From positions 1 to 24,578 of the forward strand of contig SFHQ01000026.1 of assembly GCA_004556345.1 (NCBI GenBank): a stretch of 24,578 bases of DNA. The letters are read 5' to 3'. Position 1 is the first letter of the stretch. Every line of letters starts with the position of its first letter. The notes below the pieces were generated by a model. It did not search any database, was not told the DNA's origin, and was given only the letters and a program-made list of their open reading frames with translations. This DNA is from Clostridiales bacterium. GTDB taxonomy: Bacteria; Bacillota; Clostridia; Oscillospirales; Oscillospiraceae. Below are positions 16,617 through 23,778 of the stretch, piece after piece. The position numbers and the translations under genes were made by a program.

Positions 16617-16783
16617 GTCTATTTGTCCAAAAAAATTTGCCAAATGGGAGTATATGCCTTTTTTTGTGAATTTGCTCCGATTTTCCCTTCCCTCGCTCTT
16701 CGGTTTTTATTGGAATCCACGCTGTTATTTTGTCAATTTTTAAGCAGATGTCAATCACTTTTGGTTATTTTTTACATAACAAG

Positions 16784-16835
16784 AAAAAAAAGAAATTCAG
16801 AGGACCACGATGCAAGTCGTGGTCCTCTGAATTTC
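16784..16835 (-). terminator. Strong terminator after the second symporter gene
   Basis: A perfect 19-bp stem (16792-16810 with 16817-16835, 6-base loop) is followed on the minus strand by an uninterrupted run of eight T. It is the strongest terminator in the window and lies 25 bases after the stop codon. Confidence 0.96.
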
Positions 16836-16860
16836 ATATCATTCTTCTGAAGAAGTCAGC

Positions 16861-18291
16861 TCAGGCTTTTTTCTTTTGCCGGTCGAAATATTCTCTCGTC
16901 GTTCTTGCAATGACACCGGACAGGGCCAGCAAGGCAACGATGTTCGGGATGGCCATAAGTCCGTTGAAAATATCGGCGATGGTCCACACGGCGGAAACCG
17001 TCAGGTAGGGGCCGACGAACACAGCGGCGATGTAGATCCAGCGATAGATCTTCACGGCCAGGTTGCTGCCGTTGGAAAGGTACTCCATGCAGCGCTCGGC
17101 GTAGTAGTTCCAGCCCAGGATGGTGGTGAAGGCGAAGAACACCAGGGACATCATCAGGATGAAGCCGCCCACAGCTGCCGGGAAGGGCAGGCAGTTTTCA
17201 AAGGCGTACATGGTGATGCTGGCACCCTCCAGGCCCAGGTCAGGCTGCCAGCCGCCGGAAATGACGATGGACAGGCCGGTCATGGTGCAGATGATGATGG
17301 TGTCGATAAAGGTACCGGTCATGGTGACCAGGCCCTGGCGGACCGGCTCGTTGGTCTTAGCAGCAGCAGCGGCGATAGGCGCGGAGCCTAAGCCGGCCTC
17401 GTTGGAGAAGATGCCGCGGGCAACGCCCTTCTGCAAAGCGACCTTGAAGCAGACGCCCACGATGCCGCCGGCCACAGCCTCAGGATGAAAGGCACCGTAA
17501 ACGATCTGGTAAATGGCGTGAGGAACCGCAGAGAGGTTGGTCAGCAGCAGGATCACGGCGAACAGCACATAGGCCACAGCCATGAAGGGGACCACGACCT
17601 CGGAGACCTTGGCGATCCGCTTGATGCCGCCGATGATGACCAGACCGGCACAGACGGTGACGATCAGGCCCACGACGATGGTGGTCATGGTGATGGGCGT
17701 CTCGCTGCTGGTCCCGGCAGCCAGGGTGAAGACCACATGGGCCTTGTCGGGGTCAAAGAAGTTCTGGGCAGCGGAGGTGATGCCGTTGATCTGGGTGATG
17801 GTGCCGATGCCCAGGGCACCGGCCAGGACGCCGAACAGGGCGAAGAGCTTGCCCATCCACTTCCAGTTCTTGCCCATGCCCTTCTCAATATAGTAGAAGG
17901 GGCCGCCCAGGACGTGGCCGTCGGCATCGACTTCACGATACTTGATGGCCAGCAGGCCCTCGGAATACTTGGTGGCCATGCCGAAGAAGGCGGCGACCAG
18001 CATCCAGAACAGAGCGCCAGGGCCGCCGGCGGCAATGGCGGAGGCCACGCCGACGATGTTGCCGGTGCCGATGGTGGCGGAGAGGGCGGTACACAGAGCG
18101 CCGAAGCTCGTGACCTCACCTTCGCCCCCCTCTTCGTTCTTGACCATGAACTTCAGGGCCTTGCCCAGGTGCCTCACCTGGAGGAATCGGACCCGGAAGG
18201 TCAGCCACACGCCGCAGGCGATGATCAAAACGATCAGCGGTACGCCCCAGACGGCGCCGTCAATGGCTTCTAAGATTGCGTTGATGTCCAT
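16861..18291 (-). CDS. Sodium:alanine/glycine symporter (AGCS family), divergent middle copy
   Basis: This 476-residue protein is an AGCS symporter with the signature TALSATIGTGNIVGVASAIA, AAGGPGALFWMLVAAFFGMA and GVARGIFSNEAGLGSAPIAA. It is clearly less similar to the two flanking copies than they are to each other, so it is an older paralog and may prefer another amino acid, such as alanine. The frame extends 38 codons upstream, but I chose the ATG at 18291. There AAAGGAAG lies about 8 bases upstream, the promoter lies inside the extension, and family proteins start at this point (MDINAILEAIDGAVWG). It has its own promoter and terminator and no riboswitch; its leader is only about 60 bases. 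Confidence 0.95.
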   Translation of the reverse strand: MDINAILEAIDGAVWGVPLIVLIIACGVWLTFRVRFLQVRHLGKALKFMVKNEEGGEGEVTSFGALCTALSATIGTGNIVGVASAIAAGGPGALFWMLVAAFFGMATKYSEGLLAIKYREVDADGHVLGGPFYYIEKGMGKNWKWMGKLFALFGVLAGALGIGTITQINGITSAAQNFFDPDKAHVVFTLAAGTSSETPITMTTIVVGLIVTVCAGLVIIGGIKRIAKVSEVVVPFMAVAYVLFAVILLLTNLSAVPHAIYQIVYGAFHPEAVAGGIVGVCFKVALQKGVARGIFSNEAGLGSAPIAAAAAKTNEPVRQGLVTMTGTFIDTIIICTMTGLSIVISGGWQPDLGLEGASITMYAFENCLPFPAAVGGFILMMSLVFFAFTTILGWNYYAERCMEYLSNGSNLAVKIYRWIYIAAVFVGPYLTVSAVWTIADIFNGLMAIPNIVALLALSGVIARTTREYFDRQKKKA

Positions 18292-18354
18292 AACATACTC
18301 TTCCTTTCTCTCTTGTTTTCCCGCTGGGAAGGCGGGGATCTTTTGCTCACCTGC

Positions 18355-18383
18355 ATCATAGTCCTCTCTCTGCAAGAATGCAA
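18355..18383 (-). promoter_or_regulatory. Sigma-A promoter of the middle symporter
   Basis: On the minus strand -35 TTGCAT (18378-18383) and -10 TATGAT (18355-18360) are 17 bases apart. The leader is about 60 bases with one small GC hairpin (CCCGC/GCGGG near 18320-18336). Further upstream, at 18473-18488, there is a short palindrome TGCAAT-N4-ATTGCA that could be a regulator site, without other support. Confidence 0.82.
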
Positions 18384-18529
18384 GCAGTTTTTGCATATCC
18401 TTCACATTTTCAGAACATAGTCTAAAATATGTCGATTATTTTTTCACTTTTTGCGAGGGAGTTTACGAAAAATGCAATTTATATTGCAATTCTTTCAATC
18501 AGAATAATTGTATCCCCGCTTTTTCCCAC

Positions 18530-18567
18530 AAAAAAATACCAGCCAACGCGGCTGCATCGGCTGGTAT
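18530..18567 (-). terminator. Terminator after the third symporter gene
   Basis: ATACCAGCC/GGCTGGTAT form a 9-bp stem with a 14-base loop, followed on the minus strand by seven T. It lies about 50 bases after the stop codon. Confidence 0.93.
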
Positions 18568-18614
18568 CGAAAAGGATGAGTCAAATTCTATGGGATCTTT
18601 GTGCACTATTTTTC

Positions 18615-20021
18615 TTATTTCTTGCTGGGCACTTCAGAGAAATGCCGCTTCGTCTCCTTGACCACCACGCCGGACAGGGCGAACAGGGCGATCAGGTTGG
18701 GGATGGCCATGAGGCCGTTGAGGGTGTCGGCGATGGCCCAGGCCAGGTCCAGCTTCATGGTCGCGCCCACAAAGATGACCACCAGGAAGAGGACCTGATA
18801 GGGCCGGATGGCCTTCACGCCGAAGAGGAACTCGCAGCAGCGGGTGCCGTACAGCGCCCAGCCCAGCACAGTGGAGTAAGCGAACAGCGCCAGGCCCACG
18901 GCGATAATGAGGGCGCCGCCCTTCTGGGTGAAGACGGAACCCAGGGCCTGGGCGTTCAAGGCGGTGGTGCCCTCGTGGCCGATGTTCAGGTCCAGAGCGC
19001 CGCCCTTCCAGGCGCACAGCACGGTCAGGCCGGACAGGGTGCAGATGACGATGGTATCAACGAACACTTCAAAGATGCCGTAGAGGCCCTGCTTCACGCA
19101 GTCGGTCTCAGAGGTGGAGGCATGGGCCATCGGCGCAGAACCTAAGCCGGCCTCGTTGGAGAACACGCCACGCTTCACGCCCCAGGTGATGACCAGAATG
19201 ACGGAACCGACGGCCCCGCCGGTGACGCCGCTGGGAGAGAACGCACCCTCAAAGATGGAGGCGAACACGGCGGGCAGGGTCTTGGCGTAATAAACCACGA
19301 CCACGAGACAAGCCACGATATAAATGACGGCCATAAAAGGCACCAGCTTTTCGGTGACAGCGCCCAGGCGCTTGATGCCGCCGAAGAGAACGATCGCAGT
19401 CAGGATGACCAGGATGATGCCCAAAACGCTGTTGACCATCTTCTGCCCGGCAAAGTCAGGGCTGAAGGAGGTGATGACGGTGTTGATGGAGGAGGTGATG
19501 TTGCCGACCTGGACGGCGTTGCCGATGCCGAAGGCCGCCAGGGCCGCGAAGATGCAGAAGATGGCACCCAGCCACTTCCAGTTCTTGCCGAGGCCGTTCT
19601 TGATGTAGTACATGGGACCGCCGACCCAGTCACCGTCCTTGTTCCGTTCGCGGAACTTGACGGCCAGCAGGACCTCGGAGTACTTGGTCGCCATGCCGAT
19701 CAGGGCCGTGATCCACAGCCAGAACATACTGCCGGGGCCGCCCAGGGTCAGGGCCGTGGTGACGCCGGCGATGTTACCGGTGCCGACGGTCCCGGCCAGG
19801 GCGGTGCTCATCGCTTGGAAGGGCGTGATCTCGCCCTCCTTGGCCTCGCCCTTCTTGAAGATCTTCCCAGCGGTGTTCTTCATGGCGTAGCCAAATTTTC
19901 GGAACTGCACGCCGCACGTCCGGCAGGTCAGCAGGATACCCGCACCCACCAGAAGGACCAGCATCGGGACGCCCCAAACGAAGCTGTTGATGGCGCTGTT
20001 GATGGTTTCAATGATTGCCAT
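18615..20021 (-). CDS. Sodium:alanine/glycine symporter (AGCS family), duplicate without riboswitch
   Basis: This 468-residue AGCS symporter is a near copy of the one at 14836-16242: same length, same start MAIIETINSAIN, same signature blocks (TALAGTVGTGNIAGVTTALT, LGGPGSMFWLWITALIGMAT, KRGVFSNEAGLGSAP). Most differences are conservative or lie in loops. The frame is open 72 codons further upstream, but that part is the AT-rich leader and contains the promoter, so the ATG at 20021 with AAAAAGGAGAG just upstream is right. Similarity to the other copy extends only about 25 bases before the ATG; beyond that the leaders are unrelated and there is no glycine aptamer. It is probably expressed regardless of glycine. 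Confidence 0.95.
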   Translation of the reverse strand: MAIIETINSAINSFVWGVPMLVLLVGAGILLTCRTCGVQFRKFGYAMKNTAGKIFKKGEAKEGEITPFQAMSTALAGTVGTGNIAGVTTALTLGGPGSMFWLWITALIGMATKYSEVLLAVKFRERNKDGDWVGGPMYYIKNGLGKNWKWLGAIFCIFAALAAFGIGNAVQVGNITSSINTVITSFSPDFAGQKMVNSVLGIILVILTAIVLFGGIKRLGAVTEKLVPFMAVIYIVACLVVVVYYAKTLPAVFASIFEGAFSPSGVTGGAVGSVILVITWGVKRGVFSNEAGLGSAPMAHASTSETDCVKQGLYGIFEVFVDTIVICTLSGLTVLCAWKGGALDLNIGHEGTTALNAQALGSVFTQKGGALIIAVGLALFAYSTVLGWALYGTRCCEFLFGVKAIRPYQVLFLVVIFVGATMKLDLAWAIADTLNGLMAIPNLIALFALSGVVVKETKRHFSEVPSKK

Positions 20022-20084
20022 ACAGATCTCTCCTTTTTCTCGTTGTTTTCCTTTCTTGGATAAAATTGGATTTTCTGCATTTGT

Positions 20085-20113
20085 ATTGTAATCCTTTTTT
20101 TGGAAAAGTGCAA
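20085..20113 (-). promoter_or_regulatory. Sigma-A promoter of the third symporter
   Basis: On the minus strand -35 TTGCAC (20108-20113) and -10 TACAAT (20085-20090) are 17 bases apart. The predicted leader is under 60 bases and shows no riboswitch. Upstream at 20199-20216 lies the palindrome CTTTTTGC-AA-GCAAAAAG, a possible operator without other support. Confidence 0.83.
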
Positions 20114-20235
20114 CCGAGAAAAAGAAAATTTTGCAGGGAAAACAGTAGTTTTTTGCAAATTTTTCTGCCATCGAAAAAAGTAAGGCAACAGACCGTATCT
20201 TTTTGCAAGCAAAAAGAGCCAGAGCGTCAAGGCGC

Positions 20236-20279
20236 AAAAAAGCAGACAGCCGAGAAACGCTCTGCGGCTGTCTGCTTTT
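20236..20279 (-). terminator. Terminator of the transketolase operon
   Basis: AAAAGCAGACAGCCG and its complement (20238-20252 with 20265-20279) form a 15-bp stem; on the minus strand it ends in six T. It starts 20 bases after the stop codon. Confidence 0.94.
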
Positions 20280-20299
20280 GCTCCAGAAGAATGGACGAT

Positions 20300-21259
20300 T
20301 TATAAGGTCAGGGCCTGCTTGAGGGTCAGGGCCTGGCGGACTTTGTCTGCGATGCCCGCAGGGGTCAGGTGATAGGCCTCCAGGACCTTCTGGGCGGCAC
20401 CGGAACGGCCGAACTCATCCTCCACACCGTGGCGGATGACGGGCACGGGGCAGACGGAGGTCAGGTACTCGGAGACGGCGCTGCCCAGGCCGCCGACGAT
20501 GTTCGCCTCTTCGCTGGTGACGATGCAGCCGGTGTCACGGGCGGCGGCCAGCAGGATCTCCGTGTCCAGGGGCTTGATGGTGTGCATGTCGATGACCCGG
20601 ACGGAGATGCCCTCCTCGGCCAGAATGTCGGCGGCAGTGAGGGCCATTTGGACCATCATGCCCACGGCGACCACGGTCACGTCCTGGCCGTCCCGCAGGA
20701 GGACACCCTTGCCGATCTGGAACTCATAGCCCTCCACCTGGTCGGTGACGGTCTCCACCGCCAGACGGCCCAGGCGCAGATAGGCGGGGCCATCGTAAGC
20801 CAGCAGGGCCTTGACGGCCTGCTTCATCTCGTTGCCGTCGCAGGGGCACAGGACGGTCATGTTGGGGATGGCCCGCATGATGGCCAGATCCTCGATGCAC
20901 TGGTGGGTGGCGCCGTCCTCGCCCACGGACAGGCCGCCGTGGGAGCCAACGACCTTGACGTTCAGGCCGGGGTAAGCCACGCTGTTGCGGACCTGCTCCC
21001 AGGCCCGCCCGGCGGCGAACATGGCGAAGGAGTTGACAAAGGGCTTCTTGCCGCAGGTGGCCAGGCCGGCGGCGACGCCGACCATGTTGGCCTCGGCGAT
21101 GCCCATGTCAAAGAAACGGTCGGGGTGCTCGGCCCCGAAGCCCTTGGTCATGGTGGAGCCGGACAGGTCGGCGTCCAGGACCACCAGGTTCGGCTCCTGG
21201 GCAGCCAGTTCTTCCAGGGCCTTGCCGTAAGCGGCCCGTGTCGCGATCTTCTCTGCCAT
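20300..21259 (-). CDS. Transketolase, C-terminal subunit
   Basis: This 319-residue protein is the second half of a two-gene transketolase (pyrimidine-binding and C-terminal domains), which moves two-carbon ketol units between pentose-phosphate sugars with thiamine diphosphate. It starts MAEKIATRAAYGKALEELAA and has DADLSGSTMTKGF, FDMGIAEANMVGVAAGLA (with the catalytic Glu) and VGSHGGLSVGEDGATHQCIE. It starts one base after the stop of the N-terminal subunit, with AAGGAGGG inside that gene's end, so the two subunits are probably made in equal amounts. The last residues, QALTLKQALTL, come from a near-exact 18-base tandem repeat. It ends in its own terminator. Confidence 0.96.
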   Translation of the reverse strand: MAEKIATRAAYGKALEELAAQEPNLVVLDADLSGSTMTKGFGAEHPDRFFDMGIAEANMVGVAAGLATCGKKPFVNSFAMFAAGRAWEQVRNSVAYPGLNVKVVGSHGGLSVGEDGATHQCIEDLAIMRAIPNMTVLCPCDGNEMKQAVKALLAYDGPAYLRLGRLAVETVTDQVEGYEFQIGKGVLLRDGQDVTVVAVGMMVQMALTAADILAEEGISVRVIDMHTIKPLDTEILLAAARDTGCIVTSEEANIVGGLGSAVSEYLTSVCPVPVIRHGVEDEFGRSGAAQKVLEAYHLTPAGIADKVRQALTLKQALTL

Positions 21260-21260
21260 G

Positions 21261-22103
21261 TTACTTGCCCTCCTTCTCTGCCAGGGCGGCCACCAGCTCC
21301 TGACGTGCCTGTTGATACTGCTCTTCGTTGGGGGCCTTGCCGTGCCAGCCGGCCTGGTTCTCCATGAAGGAAACGCCCTTGCCCTTGACGGTCTTGGCCA
21401 GGATCATGGTGGGGGCACCCTTGTAGTCCTGGGCCAGCTTGAAGGCATCCTCCAAGGCAGCCAGGTCGTGGCCATCCACCTTGGTGACGTGCCAGCCGAA
21501 GGCCTCCAGCTTCTTGTCCAGGGGTTCCGTCGGCATCACGTCGGCAGTCGCGCCGTCGATCTGTAAGCCGTTGACGTCGATGACGGCGCAGAGGTTGTCC
21601 AGCTTGTACTTGGCTGCGGCCATGAAAGCCTCCCAAACCTGCCCCTCTTCGATCTCGCCGTCGCCCAGCAGGCTGTAAACGCGGTAGTCTTTTTTGTCCA
21701 GCTTACCAGCCAGGGCCATGCCCACGGCGGCAGAGATGCCCTGTCCCAGGGAGCCGGTGGACATATCCACACCCTTCACATGGTGCATCTCGGCGTGGCC
21801 GGACATGTGGCCCTCCACGCTGCGGAACATCTGCAGCTCCTCCTCAGGGAAATAGCCCCGCTGCGCCAGGATGGGATACAGCGCAGGGGTGCAGTGGCCC
21901 TTGGACAGGACGAAGCGGTCCCGGTCCGGGTCCTTGGGGTCCTTGGGATCCACCCGCATCACATCGAAATACAAAACAGTCAGAATGTCCATGGCCGAGA
22001 ACGAGCCGCCCAGATGCCCGGACGCACAGTGGTAGACCATGTCCAGGCCCAGAAGCCGCCCCTTGGCCGCGACGACTTCCAGCCCACGCATATCATTGTT
22101 CAT
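21261..22103 (-). CDS. Transketolase, N-terminal (thiamine diphosphate-binding) subunit
   Basis: This 280-residue protein carries the diphosphate-binding domain. It shows HCASGHLGGSFSAMDILTVL near the start, SKGHCTPALYPILAQRGYF, GSLGQGISAAVGMALAGK, and the thiamine diphosphate motif LLGDGEIEEGQVWEA with the later Asn in VIDVNGLQ. Split transketolases of this kind are common in Clostridia. The frame is open for 31 codons further upstream, but the ATG at 22103 has GGAGGAGG 7 bases before it, matches family starts, and the extension covers the leader. Together with its partner it links glycolytic sugars to ribose-5-phosphate, the source of PRPP for purine synthesis. Confidence 0.96.
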   Translation of the reverse strand: MNNDMRGLEVVAAKGRLLGLDMVYHCASGHLGGSFSAMDILTVLYFDVMRVDPKDPKDPDRDRFVLSKGHCTPALYPILAQRGYFPEEELQMFRSVEGHMSGHAEMHHVKGVDMSTGSLGQGISAAVGMALAGKLDKKDYRVYSLLGDGEIEEGQVWEAFMAAAKYKLDNLCAVIDVNGLQIDGATADVMPTEPLDKKLEAFGWHVTKVDGHDLAALEDAFKLAQDYKGAPTMILAKTVKGKGVSFMENQAGWHGKAPNEEQYQQARQELVAALAEKEGK

Positions 22104-22148
22104 ATCGTTGCCTCCTCCAGCAGTTGCGTGCGTATGCAAATCAGATAC

Positions 22149-22177
22149 AGTGTAACACGGAAATTTTCTAAGGTCAA
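22149..22177 (-). promoter_or_regulatory. Sigma-A promoter of the transketolase operon
   Basis: On the minus strand -35 TTGACC (22172-22177) and -10 TACACT (22149-22154) are 17 bases apart. The start would lie about 40 bases before the ATG. Confidence 0.83.
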
Positions 22178-22190
22178 TTCTCTTTCGCCC

Positions 22191-22219
22191 TTGCAATTTG
22201 ATTTCCGATGCTTTATAAT
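22191..22219 (+). promoter_or_regulatory. Sigma-A promoter of tRNA-Pro
   Basis: -35 TTGCAA (22191-22196) and -10 TATAAT (22214-22219) are 17 bases apart on the plus strand. It is back-to-back with the transketolase promoter, the two -35 boxes being 13 bases apart. The start would lie some 40 bases before the mature tRNA. Confidence 0.87.
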
Positions 22220-22268
22220 GGGGTGCGTTCCCTTAGGTGGGGAGCGTAACCGCATATCGCAAACATAT

Positions 22269-22344
22269 CCGGGTGTAGCCCAGTTGGTAGGGCGCCTGCT
22301 TTGGGAGCAGGAAGCCGCGCGTTCGAGTCGCGCCACTCGGACCA
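22269..22344 (+). tRNA. tRNA-Pro (anticodon UGG)
   Basis: The cloverleaf folds fully. The acceptor stem is CCGGGTG/CACTCGG and the D stem GCCC/GGGC. The anticodon stem is CCTGC/GCAGG with loop TTTGGGA (anticodon TGG), and the T stem is GCGCG/CGCGC with loop TTCGAGT. The 3' CCA is encoded. Its own promoter lies upstream and a terminator directly downstream. Confidence 0.97.
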
Positions 22345-22378
22345 ACGGCTCTCTGTAACATGCAGAGGGCCGTTTTTA
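22345..22378 (+). terminator. Terminator of tRNA-Pro
   Basis: ACGGCTCTCTG pairs with CAGAGGGCCGT (11 pairs, one G-U) around a 7-base loop, followed by TTTTTATTATT. It begins right after the encoded CCA, so leakage through it may be the main transcription into tsaD. Confidence 0.93.
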
Positions 22379-22439
22379 TTATTGTTATTTTTTATTATTT
22401 TATTGAAAACACGAACGAATCGAAACAAGGAGCAAGCCT

Positions 22440-23459
22440 ATGATCCTACTCGCAGTAGAATCCTCCTGCGATGAGACGGCGGTGGCGTTGGTGCAGGACG
22501 GGCGGACCGTTCTGGCCGACTGCATCGCCTCCTCCGTGGAGATGCATAAAATTTACGGCGGCGTGGTGCCGGAGATCGCCTCCCGCAAGCACATTGAGGT
22601 CATCAGCCAGCTGGCTGACCAGGCGCTGGCGAAGGCTGGGCTGACCCGGAAGGACATCGACGCCGTGGCCGTGACCTACGCCCCCGGCCTCATCGGCGCA
22701 GTGCTGGTGGGGGTGAGCTTTTCCAAGTCTGTGGCCTATGCCCTGGGTGTGCCGCTGATCCCGGTGCATCATGTCCGGGGGCATATCGCGGCCAATTACA
22801 TCGCCCACCCGGACTTAGAACCGCCCTTCGTCTGCCTGTGCGTGTCCGGCGGCACATCGCTCATCGTGGATGTGCGGGGCTACACCGACGTACAGATCCT
22901 GGGCGCGACACGAGACGACGCAGCCGGTGAGTGCTTTGACAAGATCGCGCGGGTCATGGGCCTGGGCTATCCCGGCGGCGCTCCCCTGGATCGGGCCGCC
23001 CAGACCGGCAACGACCAGGCCTTTCAGCTGCCGCGGGTCCACATCCAGGACGCCCCGCTGGACATGTCCTTCTCCGGCCTGAAGACCGCCATGCTGAACC
23101 TCATTCACAACACCCAGCAGAAGGGCGAGGCCCTGCCGGTCTCTGACCTGGCTGCCTCTTTTTCCGCCGCCGTCAGCGACGAGCTGGTCCCCCGGACCAT
23201 GGCCGCCGCTCGGTCTACCGGGTACAAAAAGGTCGCCGTCGTGGGCGGTGTGGCCGCCAACTCCCGTATCCGCCGGGACTTAGAAGCCGCCTGCCAGGCC
23301 GAGGGCTGTACCCTCTACCTGCCCCCCCTCAAGCTCTGCGGCGACAACGGCAGCATGATCGGCAGCCAGGGGTATTACGAGTACCTGGCCGGGACCCGCG
23401 CCGGGAATGATTTGAACGCCTACGCCAACCGGGACATCTCCCTGGCCTACCACCCTTGA
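22440..23459 (+). CDS. tsaD: tRNA N6-adenosine threonylcarbamoyltransferase
   Basis: TsaD moves the threonylcarbamoyl group from its AMP adduct to A37 of ANN-decoding tRNAs, working with TsaB and TsaE. The 339-residue protein has family length. It starts MILLAVESSCDETAVALV (ASKHA phosphate motif) and has the iron-ligand segment PVHHVRGHIAAN, then CVSGGTSLIV, the GECFDKIARVMGLGYPGG block, SFSGLKTA, and the C-terminal GDNGSMIG with the metal Asp. AAGGAG lies 7 bases before the ATG. There is no clear own promoter between the tRNA-Pro terminator and the ATG. A tRNA-Thr, an ANN-reading substrate of the pathway, lies downstream. Confidence 0.97.
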   Translation: MILLAVESSCDETAVALVQDGRTVLADCIASSVEMHKIYGGVVPEIASRKHIEVISQLADQALAKAGLTRKDIDAVAVTYAPGLIGAVLVGVSFSKSVAYALGVPLIPVHHVRGHIAANYIAHPDLEPPFVCLCVSGGTSLIVDVRGYTDVQILGATRDDAAGECFDKIARVMGLGYPGGAPLDRAAQTGNDQAFQLPRVHIQDAPLDMSFSGLKTAMLNLIHNTQQKGEALPVSDLAASFSAAVSDELVPRTMAAARSTGYKKVAVVGGVAANSRIRRDLEAACQAEGCTLYLPPLKLCGDNGSMIGSQGYYEYLAGTRAGNDLNAYANRDISLAYHP

Positions 23460-23479
23460 CGGCATCTAAACGAAAAAAG

Positions 23480-23531
23480 TGATACACAGTTTCCACACGG
23501 CTGTGGAAAAGTCGGTGGAAACTGTGTATAA
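23480..23531. repeat. Nested inverted repeats made of DnaA-box-like 9-mers
   Basis: A perfect 15-base inverted repeat (23482-23496 with 23515-23529) encloses a second possible stem, TTTCCACA-CGGC-TGTGGAAA (23490-23509). Read as DnaA boxes (TTATNCACA), four 9-mers stand out: TGATACACA at 23480 (8 of 9), GTTTCCACA at 23489 (7 of 9), and on the minus strand TTTTCCACA at 23502-23510 (8 of 9) and TTATACACA at 23523-23531 (perfect). No T run follows, so it is not a normal terminator of tsaD. Its role is unknown. Confidence 0.6.
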
Positions 23532-23630
23532 CTCTGCGTAGAGGATTTGAGTCAAAAAGAAAGTTTTTCCGTAAATTGCTTGAGAAAATCAGCGTTTTAG
23601 AGAATATACAAAATGTATAGAGAAAAACTC

Positions 23631-23659
23631 TTGACGTCAGAGTTGTTTCGTGTTAATAT
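23631..23659 (+). promoter_or_regulatory. Promoter of tRNA-Thr
   Basis: -35 TTGACG (23631-23636) and -10 TAATAT (23654-23659) are 17 bases apart, ending 9 bases before the tRNA. TATGAT at 23657-23662 is an alternative -10 with a poorer 20-base spacing. The AT-rich stretch before it has a small palindrome, TATACA-AAA-TGTATA (23605-23619). Confidence 0.75.
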
Positions 23660-23668
23660 GATAAGTAC

Positions 23669-23743
23669 GCTGGTATAGCTCAGGGGTAGAGCACTTCACT
23701 CGTAATGAAGGGGTCGTCGGTTCAAATCCGACTTCCAGCTCCA
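23669..23743 (+). tRNA. tRNA-Thr (anticodon CGU)
   Basis: The acceptor stem is GCTGGTA/TTCCAGC (one U-U mismatch) and the D stem GCTC/GAGC with a short loop. The anticodon stem is CTTCA/TGAAG with loop CTCGTAA (anticodon CGT), and the T stem is GTCGG/CCGAC with loop TTCAAAT. The 3' CCA is encoded at 23741-23743. Confidence 0.96.
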
Positions 23744-23744
23744 C

Positions 23745-23776
23745 AAAAAACCATGTCCATTAGGACATGGTTTTTT
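23745..23776. terminator. Two-way terminator between tRNA-Thr and the fic gene
   Basis: AAAAAACCATGTCC and GGACATGGTTTTTT form a perfect 14-bp stem with loop ATTA, with A and T runs on both sides. It can end the tRNA transcript on the plus strand and the fic transcript on the minus strand, whose stop codon is 2 bases away. Confidence 0.93.
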
Positions 23777-23778
23777 GC

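Noticed and set aside
18292..18405. N-terminal extension of the middle symporter to 18405
   Set aside because: The promoter and leader lie inside it, and the ATG at 18291 has a good ribosome binding site and matches family starts. The same reasoning rejects the extensions of the third symporter (to 20237) and the transketolase N-terminal subunit (to 22196).
20199..20216. Palindrome CTTTTTGC-AA-GCAAAAAG before the third symporter
   Set aside because: The stretch is AT-rich with many A and T runs, so such a palindrome can arise by chance. No second copy or regulator gene supports an operator.
23482..23529. Inverted repeat after tsaD as a normal terminator
   Set aside because: No T run follows on either strand and the loop can form a competing hairpin; it is listed as a repeat of unknown role.
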